From the NCBI RefSeq assembly GCF_014200605.1, contig NZ_JACHCE010000002.1:115300-179299 (forward strand): a DNA stretch of 64,000 nucleotides, given 5' to 3'. This DNA is from Pedobacter cryoconitis. GTDB lineage: Bacteria > Bacteroidota > Bacteroidia > Sphingobacteriales > Sphingobacteriaceae. The number at the start of each line of letters is the position of its first letter. The first letter of the stretch is position 1. Below are positions 16,180 through 25,170 of the stretch, in pieces. The notes beneath the pieces were generated by a model that was not told where the DNA came from, made no database searches, and saw nothing but the letters and a program-made list of their open reading frames with translations. Both the position numbers and the translations under genes were made by a program.

Positions 16180-18543
16180 CTATTTACTAATTAGTGTGCT
16201 TTCAAATAGCTTAAAGATCCTTTTATACTCATCTGTCCAGCTTGATGGCTGTACAAATCCATGGTCTTCAACCGGATAAACAGCCAGTTCCCAGTTGTTT
16301 TTACCCAGTTCAATAAAGCGCTGGCTCAAACGCACGATATCCTGGAACTGCACATTCTCGTCCACCATGCCGTGACACATCAGTAAATTTCCTTTTAAAC
16401 CTGCAGCAAAATAAATCGGAGAACTGCGTTTATAGGCCAGTTCATCATTGAAAGGCTCATTCAAAATATTAGACGTATAGCCATGATTATAATGTGCCCA
16501 GTCTGTCACTGAACGTAAGGCCGCGCCCGAAGCAAATACCTCAGGTTCATTAAATAAAGCCATCAGCGTAATAAAACCACCATATGAACCTCCGTAGATT
16601 CCCACATGCTTAGGGTTTACATTATATTTTTCAACCAGTAATTTTACACCATCCACCTGATCCGTTAAATCCTTTCCACCCATATGGCGGTAAATACCGG
16701 TACGGTGATTTCTGCCATATCCGGAACTGGCCGTATAATCAATGTCAATTACTGTATACCCATGATCTGCAAGCAGGTTATGAAACATATATTCACGGGA
16801 ATACTGGCTCCACCAGTAATGTACATTCTGCAGATAACCTGCTCCATGTACAAATACCACCGCCGGATGGTTTGCTTCAGGTTTTAATGCAGGATAAACC
16901 CTTGCATACACCTCATCACCATACCTGTTTTTAAAAGATACCATATCCGGTTCTCTCCAGGGATAAGCCTTAAACTCCTCAGATGAAGATTCCGTTACCT
17001 TTATCGCCTTAGCTCCCGGTTTATTCGCCTGGATATATAACTCCCAGGGTTTATTCATATAAGAATAATTAATAGCAAGCCACTGCTCATCGGGAGATAA
17101 GGTAACTTCATTTCCCCCCTTCATACTGGTAATCTTAACCGGGTCCCCACCATTGACACTCACCTTATAAAAGTGAGTAATCCCAGGATGCTCTATATTG
17201 CCGGTAAAATAAAATGTCTGTTTGTTTTTAGCCAGAGAAAGATTTTTCACCTCCCATTTACCACTGGTCAGCTGACGTTTAACACCACTTAAAACATGTT
17301 CCCTGTATAGATGGGAATACCCGCTGGCTTCACTCTGGAAATAAATATTCTCCTCATCTATCCATCCGACATTATCCGTTCCCGTACCAGGGCCACCAAT
17401 CCAGGCCTCGTCACGTTGCCTGTCTAAAAGCGTTAAGCTTCCTGTAAGTGCATCCAGTTTCAAGATCCAGCGATCCTTATTATCCTGCGATTCAGCAATA
17501 ACAACCGCCAGCTTACCTGCCGGATTCCAGATAGGGCCATATAAATTAACCTGTCTGTCTTCATTCTTTTTAACCGCAGCCTCCATTTGTTTCGGATAAT
17601 CTTTCAAATAGTCAGGCAGGTCTTTAATCCCAGGGATCTGTGCCGTTTCCAGCTTATAAATAGTATCACGCTGCTGATCGCAGATGAAATTTTCATATAC
17701 TGGTAAAGGTTCACCAACCTTAGTTCTGCCCGGAATATCCTCTGTATAACCAGATGCAGTAATAAAATTCGGAACAATAGTTTCCTTGCCCCCCAGTGCC
17801 TGGGTTTTTAATCTGTAACTGATATAGCGGCCATCAGGACTGATCACCAGATTGCTAAGTTCCAGATTCCCTAGTTCAATAGCTCTTAAAGGCTTATCAT
17901 CCCCGGTCAGGTTTTTCTTTTTAGCCAGCCTGAATGCCTCTTTTTGCTTCTTGCTTTTAAGCACATCAAACAGCTCATCCTGTTCAGTATTTAGCCAGCT
18001 ATCCTGTAAATTCTTTGTTTTTTGTCCTGCAGCAACTCCTTTTTTTCCTGATACAAAATTAGTCAGCTGCTTCAATTCATTCGACTTTAAATTGAGTGCG
18101 TATAGATTATTGCCTTTTTGAAAAGCAATTGTCCCATTGTTTAAAAAAACAGGATTATGCTCTCTTTCCAGCGTATTGGTTAACCGCTGCTTCTGTTTGG
18201 TCTTAAAAGAATATAGATATAAATCACCCGATTTTTCAGCAATACCAAGACTATGGTCTTTATTATAAATATAATCAGGCATGATTTCCTGATTTGCCAG
18301 CTTTTCGTCCGTCTTTACAGGTTTTCCGGAAGAAATATCCACCTTATAATCCTCATTATTATCCTTACGCTGCGGGTTCCATTTAAAATAGATTGTTTTA
18401 CTATCTGCAGACCAATGATAGTCTGAAGGGGAAACACCGAGCCATTTCTGGTCACGCATGATACTTTCGACCGTTAACACAGGACGTTCCTGTGCTTTTA
18501 CAATACTTGTACCTAATAAAAATAAGAGGCAGAATTTCTTCAT
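16180..18543 (-). CDS. S9 family serine peptidase (DPP IV-like)
   Basis: A 787-residue exported prolyl-oligopeptidase-type enzyme. A signal peptide (MKKFCLLFLLGTSIVKAQ) is followed by a beta-propeller of about 500 residues with WD40-like/PD40 repeats (SPDGRYISYR, SPDEQWLAIN), then an alpha/beta-hydrolase domain. The nucleophile is in GIYGGSYGGF, the acid in HGMVDENV and the histidine in VEDHGF. I chose the ATG at 18543 because it opens the signal peptide; an upstream TTG at 18564 adds only seven residues. It probably cleaves dipeptides from peptides in the periplasm. Confidence 0.9.
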   Translation of the reverse strand: MKKFCLLFLLGTSIVKAQERPVLTVESIMRDQKWLGVSPSDYHWSADSKTIYFKWNPQRKDNNEDYKVDISSGKPVKTDEKLANQEIMPDYIYNKDHSLGIAEKSGDLYLYSFKTKQKQRLTNTLEREHNPVFLNNGTIAFQKGNNLYALNLKSNELKQLTNFVSGKKGVAAGQKTKNLQDSWLNTEQDELFDVLKSKKQKEAFRLAKKKNLTGDDKPLRAIELGNLELSNLVISPDGRYISYRLKTQALGGKETIVPNFITASGYTEDIPGRTKVGEPLPVYENFICDQQRDTIYKLETAQIPGIKDLPDYLKDYPKQMEAAVKKNEDRQVNLYGPIWNPAGKLAVVIAESQDNKDRWILKLDALTGSLTLLDRQRDEAWIGGPGTGTDNVGWIDEENIYFQSEASGYSHLYREHVLSGVKRQLTSGKWEVKNLSLAKNKQTFYFTGNIEHPGITHFYKVSVNGGDPVKITSMKGGNEVTLSPDEQWLAINYSYMNKPWELYIQANKPGAKAIKVTESSSEEFKAYPWREPDMVSFKNRYGDEVYARVYPALKPEANHPAVVFVHGAGYLQNVHYWWSQYSREYMFHNLLADHGYTVIDIDYTASSGYGRNHRTGIYRHMGGKDLTDQVDGVKLLVEKYNVNPKHVGIYGGSYGGFITLMALFNEPEVFASGAALRSVTDWAHYNHGYTSNILNEPFNDELAYKRSSPIYFAAGLKGNLLMCHGMVDENVQFQDIVRLSQRFIELGKNNWELAVYPVEDHGFVQPSSWTDEYKRIFKLFESTLISK

Positions 18544-18623
18544 TAATTTAAGCTTAGACCGCAATTTATGAAAAAATTAAGCCTCCTGTCCAACCCGGAA
18601 AAAAGGTTTTATAAATGTTACGA

Positions 18624-19451
18624 TTAACCTATCCGTACCGAAGTCATGGTTAAAGACCCTCCAACAGCTTTATCATTGAAAACTGAGACTTGTTCTTTAT
18701 CGTTCTGCAATCCCAGCGTATACAATAAAGGCAAATAATGTTCTGGTGTTGGAATGGCCAGCATAGCCGCCTTACCCAGGTTCTGATAAGTCAGCAGCGG
18801 CTGATGTTCTTTATTCATTATTAACGTCTTAAACTTATCGTTCACTTCCAGCGCCCAGTCATATCCACCCCCATTTATCATTTCCCAGTTTAACATTCTC
18901 AGATTATGTACCATATTTCCACTGCCCAGAATCAATACTCCTTTTTTGCGCAGCTGATAAAGCTCTGCGGCAATTTCATAATGCGATTTAGGATCTTTTG
19001 TATAATCGATGCTTAATTGCAGTACTGGAATATCAGCCTTCGGAAACATATGCTGCAATACTGTCCATGCGCCATGATCCAGGCCCCAGTCGTGATCTAA
19101 AACAACTTCCGTACTGGCAATCAGCTTTGCCGTCTCTGCAGCCAGTAAAGGACTGCCCGGAGCAGCATATTCCACATCAAATAAGGCCTGCGGAAATCCG
19201 CCAAAGTCATGTATAGTCTTCGGAAAATTCATTGCTGTAACCGCCGTACCTTTTGTAAACCAATGTGCCGAAACCACAATTACAGCTTTCGGAACAGGTA
19301 TAGTCCGGCCAATTTCTGCCCATTTCAGACTAAATTCATTGTCTTCAATGCCATTCATTGGAGAACCATGACCAATAAACAAAACAGGCATTAGTTCTTC
19401 CTGAACAGGAAGATTACTTGTTAAATTCTTAAGCGCTGATAAATTTGCCAT
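18624..19451 (-). CDS. ygiD: DODA-type extradiol dioxygenase family protein (YgiD-like)
   Basis: A 275-residue member of the class III extradiol ring-cleavage dioxygenases, resembling E. coli YgiD (4,5-DOPA dioxygenase). Metal-ligand histidines are visible in FIGHGSPMNG and VVSAHWF, and conserved stretches are DHDWGLDHGAW and PTPEHYLPLLY. I chose the ATG at 19451. The alternative TTG at 19481 lies in the loop of the upstream terminator, which makes it unlikely. The natural substrate in this organism is not known. Confidence 0.88.
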   Translation of the reverse strand: MANLSALKNLTSNLPVQEELMPVLFIGHGSPMNGIEDNEFSLKWAEIGRTIPVPKAVIVVSAHWFTKGTAVTAMNFPKTIHDFGGFPQALFDVEYAAPGSPLLAAETAKLIASTEVVLDHDWGLDHGAWTVLQHMFPKADIPVLQLSIDYTKDPKSHYEIAAELYQLRKKGVLILGSGNMVHNLRMLNWEMINGGGYDWALEVNDKFKTLIMNKEHQPLLTYQNLGKAAMLAIPTPEHYLPLLYTLGLQNDKEQVSVFNDKAVGGSLTMTSVRIG

Positions 19452-19465
19452 AATCTTTATATTAA

Positions 19466-19508
19466 AAAGGGGGTTATTCAAGCAATAAAATGCTTAAAAA
19501 ACCCCCTT
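19466..19508 (-). terminator. Rho-independent terminator after the YceI gene
   Basis: AAAGGGGGTT (19466-19475) pairs with AACCCCCTT (19500-19508), with an inner AAGCA/TGCTT extension. On the minus strand the hairpin is followed by TTTTTAATAT, 20 nt after the yceI-like stop. Confidence 0.8.
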
Positions 19509-19528
19509 CTCTGTTTTAAGCTATCTTA

Positions 19529-20101
19529 TTATTTAGCCTGAACGAATTCCAGGTTTAACTCAATTTTGATGTCTTTCGCAACTGCCATTCCGGTCGGATC
19601 ATATTTAATATTATAATCTAAACGGTTAACTGTGGTAGTCGCGTGAAAGCCCGCTCTTGTATTTGCCTGCTGATCTTTGGCCGTTCCGCCATAAACAACG
19701 TTGAATTTAACGTCTTTAGTTACATCACGGATCGTTAGTTTACCAGCAAGCTCATAATTATTGTCTTTCAGTTTTTTGAAAGATGAACCCACAAAAGTCA
19801 TGGAAGGATATTTCTCTGCATTAAAGAAATCATCTGTTTTCAAATGGTTATCTCTCATTTCCACACCGGTCGAGACGCTATTTACATCAACTTTAAAGCT
19901 GATTTTAGCATCTGTTAAATCTGGCTTAGCCGCATCAATCGTTCCTTCAAATTTCTTGAACGAGCCGTTGACAAAGGATATCCCTAAATGTTTAACTTCA
20001 AAATTAATGAAGGTATGCATAGGGTCTGCAGACCACTTTGTTTGTGCAAATGAAGCGGTGCTGATCGAGATGACAAGCAGGAATAAAAATATCTTTCTCA
20101 T
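19529..20101 (-). CDS. YceI family periplasmic protein
   Basis: A 190-residue protein with a signal peptide (MRKIFLFLLVISISTASFAQ) followed by a single YceI domain: WSADPMHTFINFEVKHLGIS, then VNSVSTGVEMRDNHLKTDDFF, then GKLTIRDVTKDVKF. YceI proteins are lipocalin-like barrels that bind polyprenoid or amphiphilic ligands. The ATG at 20101 opens the signal peptide; a TTG nine codons upstream is less likely. It closes the metal-related gene set and ends at the terminator at 19466-19508. Its link to copper is inferred from position only. Confidence 0.9.
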   Translation of the reverse strand: MRKIFLFLLVISISTASFAQTKWSADPMHTFINFEVKHLGISFVNGSFKKFEGTIDAAKPDLTDAKISFKVDVNSVSTGVEMRDNHLKTDDFFNAEKYPSMTFVGSSFKKLKDNNYELAGKLTIRDVTKDVKFNVVYGGTAKDQQANTRAGFHATTTVNRLDYNIKYDPTGMAVAKDIKIELNLEFVQAK

Positions 20102-20176
20102 AATTATGTGTTTTAAATAACCATACAAATCTATAGGGAATTATGGCGAAACCCCTTGATGTATGTTAAGAAAGCA

Positions 20177-20686
20177 TTAGTTCTTTTCGAGCGTATCTTT
20201 CACGGTACCACAATCATACATCTGGCTTCCGTAATAAGGGTTCTGTATTTCCTTCACCTCATTTAGCCAGCTGAATTTACCCATAGGACAATATTGAACA
20301 AAAACTTCCTGAGTATTCAGCTTTAATTCTGTTGTTAGTTTTATAAATGCGGTGCTGATCCCTTCAAAGCTTTTACGTTGACTTTTCAAATCTGTTGTTT
20401 TAGCTAACTCTACTGCTTTTTGTTGAATTACAGCAGATTCTTTCATCCATAAAACATGCTGCTGTACATTTGCAAGGCTCTTATGCGGAACCTCTTTTAC
20501 GGCTTTCTGTAACGCAAGCGCCAATTTTGGAGCTTCCTCTGCTTTATCTGTAGCCAATGCATTTTTTAAAGCATAATAGCTTTTCAAACTTTGATTAAAC
20601 TGACCAGCTACACTGGTTTTCTGCGCAAGGGCAGGTTGTAAAGATGCCACCAGAAACAGGGCCAAACCTAAAAGTACTTTTTTCAT
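20177..20686 (-). CDS. DUF3347 domain-containing periplasmic protein
   Basis: A 169-residue protein with a signal peptide (MKKVLLGLALFLVASLQPALAQ) and one DUF3347 domain. Key features are the helical first half with VQQHVLWMKES and a C-terminal signature YCPM-(x)4-W...IQNPYYGSQMYDCG with Cys133 and Cys159. Similar domains occur at the C-terminus of CusB-like copper adaptors. The conserved Cys and Met residues suggest metal contact, which is inference. It lies 31 nt after the barrel-protein gene and 75 nt before yceI. Confidence 0.85.
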   Translation of the reverse strand: MKKVLLGLALFLVASLQPALAQKTSVAGQFNQSLKSYYALKNALATDKAEEAPKLALALQKAVKEVPHKSLANVQQHVLWMKESAVIQQKAVELAKTTDLKSQRKSFEGISTAFIKLTTELKLNTQEVFVQYCPMGKFSWLNEVKEIQNPYYGSQMYDCGTVKDTLEKN

Positions 20687-20717
20687 ATGTATATTGTTTT
20701 TTGAGGGTATTTAAATC

Positions 20718-21527
20718 TTATTTTAAAACGTTAAAGAAATTAAACTCTGCACGTACCAGGTACATGTTTTTATTATATCTGCCAGCCATATCGCCCGCTA
20801 CCTGGAACCTGTAGCCCAGATCAATTCTCGTTCTGCTATTCAGGATCACCTGTAAGGCGGGTGCAAGATCAAGATATGACCTGCCATTTGCCGGGTTTGT
20901 TTTACCCAGCATCTCGAAATAGACATTGAAATTTGGCTGATTATAGTTTTTATAAACGAATGGAAGAACCAGGTATCCCGACGATAAACTGTAACCAATC
21001 ATTTGATCGGGCTGCAAGGTACCCGCTACCCGCTGGCTTTCTACATCAAAAGCCTTTGTGTAACTTATCGTACCGGATAAAGCCAGTTTATGCAGTAATT
21101 GCGTGACGACCAAACCTCCCTGAATACCACTATTGTCACCCTCCAGATTAATATCCTCTGTATAGGTAGGGCGTTTACTCGTACTAACTCTGCCAAATAC
21201 AGCAGCCCGTAAATGCTTTTGTGAGTCATCTATAGAAAGAAAGCGGTATTTCGCATATACGCTTCCCCCTTCCAATCTGTATTTACCATCCATATCAGAG
21301 AAAAATCCCTGAAAATGTGTCATCAGGTTTTTATTGAAGCTAAACATCACTTCGGGCATAGTCCTGTTCCCTCCGCCATTAAAAATACCTTCATTGGTAA
21401 TTCTGACACCAATTGATTTGGCAGCCATATTACTTGCCGGCTCCGTAAAGACATATAATTCCTGTGCCCCTGCACGCAAGCTCCCGCCCAGCAGGAAAAT
21501 TACTGCTGCTAATTGAATATACTTCAT
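20718..21527 (-). CDS. Predicted outer-membrane beta-barrel protein
   Basis: A 269-residue protein with a signal peptide (cleavage near SLRAGAQ) and alternating amphipathic strands ending in a barrel-like C-terminus (YLVRAEFNFFNVLK, last strand aromatic-rich). I do not recognise a named family with confidence. It lies between an HMA protein (8 nt) and a DUF3347 protein (31 nt), so it may be an outer-membrane component of the same metal-handling set. The strands MPEVMFSFNKNLMTHFQGFF include methionines, which is suggestive but not diagnostic. Confidence 0.7.
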   Translation of the reverse strand: MKYIQLAAVIFLLGGSLRAGAQELYVFTEPASNMAAKSIGVRITNEGIFNGGGNRTMPEVMFSFNKNLMTHFQGFFSDMDGKYRLEGGSVYAKYRFLSIDDSQKHLRAAVFGRVSTSKRPTYTEDINLEGDNSGIQGGLVVTQLLHKLALSGTISYTKAFDVESQRVAGTLQPDQMIGYSLSSGYLVLPFVYKNYNQPNFNVYFEMLGKTNPANGRSYLDLAPALQVILNSRTRIDLGYRFQVAGDMAGRYNKNMYLVRAEFNFFNVLK

Positions 21528-21535
21528 TCCGGGAT

Positions 21536-22072
21536 TTAAATACTTAAGTGAAAAATACGCGTTTCTTTACCTTCTACAAGCCCTTTTCCTTTAAGGTAGG
21601 TGTCAGATTTTAACTCTGCAGCTTTCTTTTTAAAGGCCGAAGAGGTGATAAAATCTTTATCCATTATCCTGGCAATAACAGGTCCGTCAAGGGTCTTGCT
21701 TTTTGCATTGATGAATTGAAAAACGCTACCGTCAAGCTGTGCAAGACCAGCATCATCAACCGCTGTATTTTTGAAATTGATAGTTGCAGAAAGGTCACCT
21801 ATTGAAAAACCTGCATCCTGAACTTTATCTCTGATCTGATCCAGATCTACTTTCTGACCTGACTTAAAAGTAAGGACGAAAACGTTTCTGTTCAGGTCAG
21901 GGGTTACATCTTCAATAAAACCAAGACTTTTTAAAGAGGTTTCAGTTGCTCTTGAACACATAGAACAAGTCAAACCATTAACCTGTAACTCAGCTTTAGA
22001 AATTTGCTGTGCGAAAGTACTTCCGCCAATAAACATGAATAAAATTATAATGAAATATCTGATCGTTTTCAT
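21536..22072 (-). CDS. Exported heavy-metal-associated (HMA) domain protein
   Basis: A 178-residue protein with a signal peptide (MKTIRYFIIILFMFIGGSTFAQ) and an HMA ferredoxin-like domain at about 25-90. The metal motif is GLTC36-S-M-C39, the form typical of Cu(I)/Zn/Cd-binding chaperones and ATPase domains. The C-terminal half (about 95-178) is not a recognised domain. The ATG at 22072 opens the signal peptide; an ATG 15 codons upstream gives no sensible leader. An exported HMA domain is unusual because most are cytosolic; it could capture periplasmic copper. Confidence 0.82.
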   Translation of the reverse strand: MKTIRYFIIILFMFIGGSTFAQQISKAELQVNGLTCSMCSRATETSLKSLGFIEDVTPDLNRNVFVLTFKSGQKVDLDQIRDKVQDAGFSIGDLSATINFKNTAVDDAGLAQLDGSVFQFINAKSKTLDGPVIARIMDKDFITSSAFKKKAAELKSDTYLKGKGLVEGKETRIFHLSI

Positions 22073-22146
22073 AATTGAAATTTTACATAAGACCCTGTTT
22101 TTAAAACAGTTCCTCATAGATTAAAAAAATAAATTAATAAAAAAAT

Positions 22147-22172
22147 CAATTACGGATGCTCATCCGCAATTG
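22147..22172 (-). terminator. Hairpin between the HYC_CC_PP-like gene and the HMA gene
   Basis: CAATTACGGATG pairs with CATCCGCAATTG with one mismatch and a 2-nt loop. On the minus strand it is followed by TTTTTTTATT. It lies 20 nt after the stop of the gene ending at 22193 and before the HMA gene, so it acts either as a terminator or as an attenuator within the cluster. Confidence 0.65.
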
Positions 22173-22192
22173 CTGTTAAATTTATTCCTGAT

Positions 22193-22594
22193 CTAATTTC
22201 TGAAAACGCAGTTATAAGCATGCAAGGCAAGCCGGGCGGACAAAGGGGGTACTTTACTTTCCACTTTGCTAAATATTTTCGGCAAAGCAGACTCCACCAT
22301 TCTTAAAAAGAAGGAAGAAAGAAAAACAGGAAGGCTGTAGTTTTTAGGAATATCAATTTTCAGACCTGTCTGGTGACTGTCTTTGATTTTAGCATCAACC
22401 TTAGTGTTTTTGCAGCATGAATCATCTGCTTTAACTGGTTTTTCTGCCTCCTTACATCCGCCGCAATGGGCAACTTCCGTCAAATGAATACCAGACAGCT
22501 GACCTCCGCAAAAATGCAGACTCAAGGCAACACCTATTACGCTAATCAGGTAAAAGGCACACAATCCTAAAGCTATCTTTTGTCTTAGTTTCAT
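22193..22594 (-). CDS. Small Cys/His-rich membrane-anchored protein, HYC_CC_PP-like
   Basis: A 133-residue protein with an N-terminal hydrophobic helix (about 7-26) leading into H27-F-C29-G-G, then H43-C44-G-G-C47, then C60-C61, and later P116-P117. This His-x-Cys, Cys-Cys, Pro-Pro order matches the Bacteroidota family catalogued as HYC_CC_PP, whose function is not established. The density of His and Cys next to an HMA and a DUF3347 protein suggests metal binding outside the cytoplasm. It is the first gene of the minus-strand cluster. Confidence 0.72.
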   Translation of the reverse strand: MKLRQKIALGLCAFYLISVIGVALSLHFCGGQLSGIHLTEVAHCGGCKEAEKPVKADDSCCKNTKVDAKIKDSHQTGLKIDIPKNYSLPVFLSSFFLRMVESALPKIFSKVESKVPPLSARLALHAYNCVFRN

Positions 22595-22728
22595 TATTTA
22601 CCAAAAGTAAGCATAAAATTCTAAAATAATAAAAGGCCGGGTTTAAGAAACGGAAAGATTACAAGATTATGCCATACCAATTTTTAAAAGCAGAATTCTG
22701 TCTTAACTTAGCCAAAAATACCAATAAG

Positions 22729-23451
22729 ATGAAGCCATTCCTTACTTTACTGTTCTTTCTTTGTTTAAATTCTGTCTTTGCTTCGGGGCCAAAACATCAG
22801 TATATAAAGATCGCAACAGCTCAGGGTGAATGTATCATTATGTTATACAATAAAACTCCGCATCACCGTGACAATATGGTCAAACTGGTTAAAAAGGGGT
22901 TTTATGACGGCACATTATTTCATCGGGTAATTAATGCCTTTATGATTCAGGGAGGTGATCCCGATTCAAAAAATGCCCCTGCCGGCAAAGAATTGGGTAA
23001 TGGAGATGTAGGTTATACTATCCCTGCCGAGTTCAGGGACAGCCTGTTTCATAAAAAGGGGGTACTGGCTGCTGCCAGAGACGATAATCCTTTAATGGCT
23101 TCAAGCGGTTGTCAGTTTTACCTGGTACAGGGAAAAAAATTTACAGACGCACAGCTGGACAGTATGGAAGTCAAAAGACTGAAATTTAAAATTCCGCAGT
23201 GGGAGCGTGAAATTTATAAAAATATAGGCGGAGTGCCTCATTTAGATAAAAAATATACTGTTTATGGAGAGATTATCAGTGGCCTGCCATTAGTTGATAC
23301 TATCGCAGCAGTGAAAACCGACCCGAATAATCGTCCTTTAATGGATGTCAAAATGACTGTTACACTCTTAAAACGAAGAAAAGCACGTAAACTGGAAAAA
23401 GAAATGCGAAAATCCGGAGACAGCAGGCTGGCTTTTTTACTGAATCATTAA
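22729..23451 (+). CDS. Cyclophilin-type peptidyl-prolyl isomerase, exported
   Basis: A 240-residue protein with a signal peptide (MKPFLTLLFFLCLNSVFAS) and a cyclophilin domain at about 28-225. Motifs are YDGTLFHRVINAFMIQGGD, then SSGCQFYLVQG, then YTVYGEIISGLPLVDTIA. Between them lies a roughly 30-residue insertion (LDSMEVKRLKFKIPQWEREIYK). It ends in a basic tail. I chose the ATG at 22729; an upstream ATG at 22669 would bury the signal peptide. It probably helps fold secreted proteins in the periplasm. Confidence 0.9.
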   Translation: MKPFLTLLFFLCLNSVFASGPKHQYIKIATAQGECIIMLYNKTPHHRDNMVKLVKKGFYDGTLFHRVINAFMIQGGDPDSKNAPAGKELGNGDVGYTIPAEFRDSLFHKKGVLAAARDDNPLMASSGCQFYLVQGKKFTDAQLDSMEVKRLKFKIPQWEREIYKNIGGVPHLDKKYTVYGEIISGLPLVDTIAAVKTDPNNRPLMDVKMTVTLLKRRKARKLEKEMRKSGDSRLAFLLNH

Positions 23452-23525
23452 AAGAAAATAAATACTACAATGAAACCTGCACAAAGTGCAAGCTTCATCA
23501 CCGTTAAAAAACAATAAAAACTACG

Positions 23526-24296
23526 ATGAAAATACTTTCTTACAACGTCAACGGAATCCGTGCTGCATCAACAAAAAACTTTGTTGGCTGGTTACAGTCA
23601 ACCGATGCAGATATGATTTGTCTTCAGGAAGTGAAAGCACTTCCCTCGCAAATTCCTGAAATAATCGGCCAGATTGAGAACCTTGGTTATCATCATTACT
23701 GGTTTGCAGCAGAAAAAAAGGGATACAGTGGTGTAGCCATTTTTTCTAAAATTAAACCTAACCATGTAGAATACGGCTGTGGTGAAGAATGGATAGATAA
23801 AGAAGGGCGCATTTTAAGAGCTGATTTTGACACTTTCTCCCTGATGAGCGTATATCTTCCATCTGGTTCTTCCGGAGACGAGAGACAGGTTAAAAAGTAC
23901 GAATTCATGGCATATTTTGAGAAGTACATTACCAAACTGCGCGAAACCCATCCAAACCTGATCATTTCGGGAGATTATAACATCTGCCACACTGCTATTG
24001 ATATACATAATCCTAAATCCAATGCCAATTCTTCAGGTTTCCTGCCAGAAGAAAGAGAATGGATGGGCTTATTTCTTGAAGCAGGTTTTATAGATACATT
24101 CAGACATCTCAATAAAGATCCTCACCATTATACCTGGTGGAGCTACAGAGCGGGTTCAAGAGGTAAGAATCTTGGCTGGCGTATTGATTATCATTTAGCA
24201 ACGCAACCAATGCTGGACCGTATTAAACATGTAGAGATCCTCTCTGACGCTATACATTCAGACCATTGTCCAATATTACTGGAACTGAACGCTTAA
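23526..24296 (+). CDS. xth: Exodeoxyribonuclease III (AP endonuclease)
   Basis: A 256-residue Mg2+-dependent endonuclease/exonuclease of the EEP superfamily that cleaves at abasic sites in base-excision repair. Conserved motifs are MKILSYNVNGIRAA (metal Asn), LQEVKA (metal Glu34 region), GDYNICH, WWSYR and the terminal SDHCPI with the catalytic His. Length is normal. It is convergent with the folate gene that follows, with only 13 nt between the stops. Confidence 0.93.
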   Translation: MKILSYNVNGIRAASTKNFVGWLQSTDADMICLQEVKALPSQIPEIIGQIENLGYHHYWFAAEKKGYSGVAIFSKIKPNHVEYGCGEEWIDKEGRILRADFDTFSLMSVYLPSGSSGDERQVKKYEFMAYFEKYITKLRETHPNLIISGDYNICHTAIDIHNPKSNANSSGFLPEEREWMGLFLEAGFIDTFRHLNKDPHHYTWWSYRAGSRGKNLGWRIDYHLATQPMLDRIKHVEILSDAIHSDHCPILLELNA

Positions 24297-24309
24297 AAAA
24301 AACAGGCAT

Positions 24310-24876
24310 TTAATCCTTAAAATAAAAAATCTGATCTGGTGTAATACACAGATCCAGACGAACGTCATTGACGTGGGGATCAGCAATGGTTCCCACGCTT
24401 TTAAAAAAAGACAGTCCGGCTTTCAGACTGCTGCTTCCCTCCAGAAACCGGTCATAAAAACCCTTTCCATAACCAACCCGGTAACCCCGGTCATCAAATG
24501 CCAGTAAAGGCACAATAACAAGGTCTACAATCCCTTTATATTCCTCATCAGCTATTGGCTCCAGAATATTAAATGAACTCTTTAGAAGCTCCTGTTCCCC
24601 TTTATAAGGATGATGAGTCATCAAAGAAGTATTAAAATCAGCGCGGGGAACAATTATTTTAATCAGCGGGTGGTGCTTTTTTAGCCAGGCAATGAACAGA
24701 AAGGTGTCAGGTTCATTTTTTTCTGCGATAGGTAAAAAGATATGGATTGTATTTACAAGACTAAAATCCAGTGTAGCAAATTGTTCAAGGAGTCCTTCAC
24801 TTAGCACAGCAACCTGCTCCTGGCTAAGCGCTTTCCTTTTTAAAGTTTCCTGTTTTCTGATTTCGGTTTTATTCAT
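24310..24876 (-). CDS. 5-formyltetrahydrofolate cyclo-ligase
   Basis: A 188-residue ATP-dependent enzyme (MTHFS family) that converts 5-formyl-THF to 5,10-methenyl-THF. The signature region is FDDRGYRVGYGKGFYDRFL (about residues 129-147), and the N-terminal RKxxLKRKALSQ helix is typical. Length is normal. It is convergent with exonuclease III and followed upstream by a 604-nt gene-free region. Confidence 0.9.
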   Translation of the reverse strand: MNKTEIRKQETLKRKALSQEQVAVLSEGLLEQFATLDFSLVNTIHIFLPIAEKNEPDTFLFIAWLKKHHPLIKIIVPRADFNTSLMTHHPYKGEQELLKSSFNILEPIADEEYKGIVDLVIVPLLAFDDRGYRVGYGKGFYDRFLEGSSSLKAGLSFFKSVGTIADPHVNDVRLDLCITPDQIFYFKD

Positions 24877-25137
24877 TTTTTATGCTGCGCTGCACTGCAA
24901 GTTATAAATCCTCCGGAAATTAGTGCAGGATAATATAATAAACCAGTCAAAAAGGATCAAGTCATAATTTCATTAATCTTCACCCGGTTATGATTTGGTT
25001 CTGCCTGAGTGATGGTCGGTGTAAGACCAGGTTGTAAGCAGGCTTAAAGCATAGTAACTCTATGTCATTTCAACTAGTTGTTTTTACTTGGACTTGCCAT
25101 GCTCTCACGTTACTTTAACATTGCTCTTACCCTAACG

Positions 25138-25170
25138 AGTACCCGGACAGTACCCGGTCAGTACCCGGCC
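25138..25170. repeat. 11-bp tandem repeat, three units
   Basis: Three contiguous copies of AGTACCCGGNC (N is A, T and C in turn) at 25138-25148, 25149-25159 and 25160-25170, followed by a partial GGTATAG. The 11-bp period places each copy on about the same face of the helix. Too short and without spacers, so not a CRISPR array. Confidence 0.85.

Noticed and set aside
25138-25170. CRISPR array
   Set aside because: Units are only 11 bp, contiguous and without spacers; no cas genes are present.
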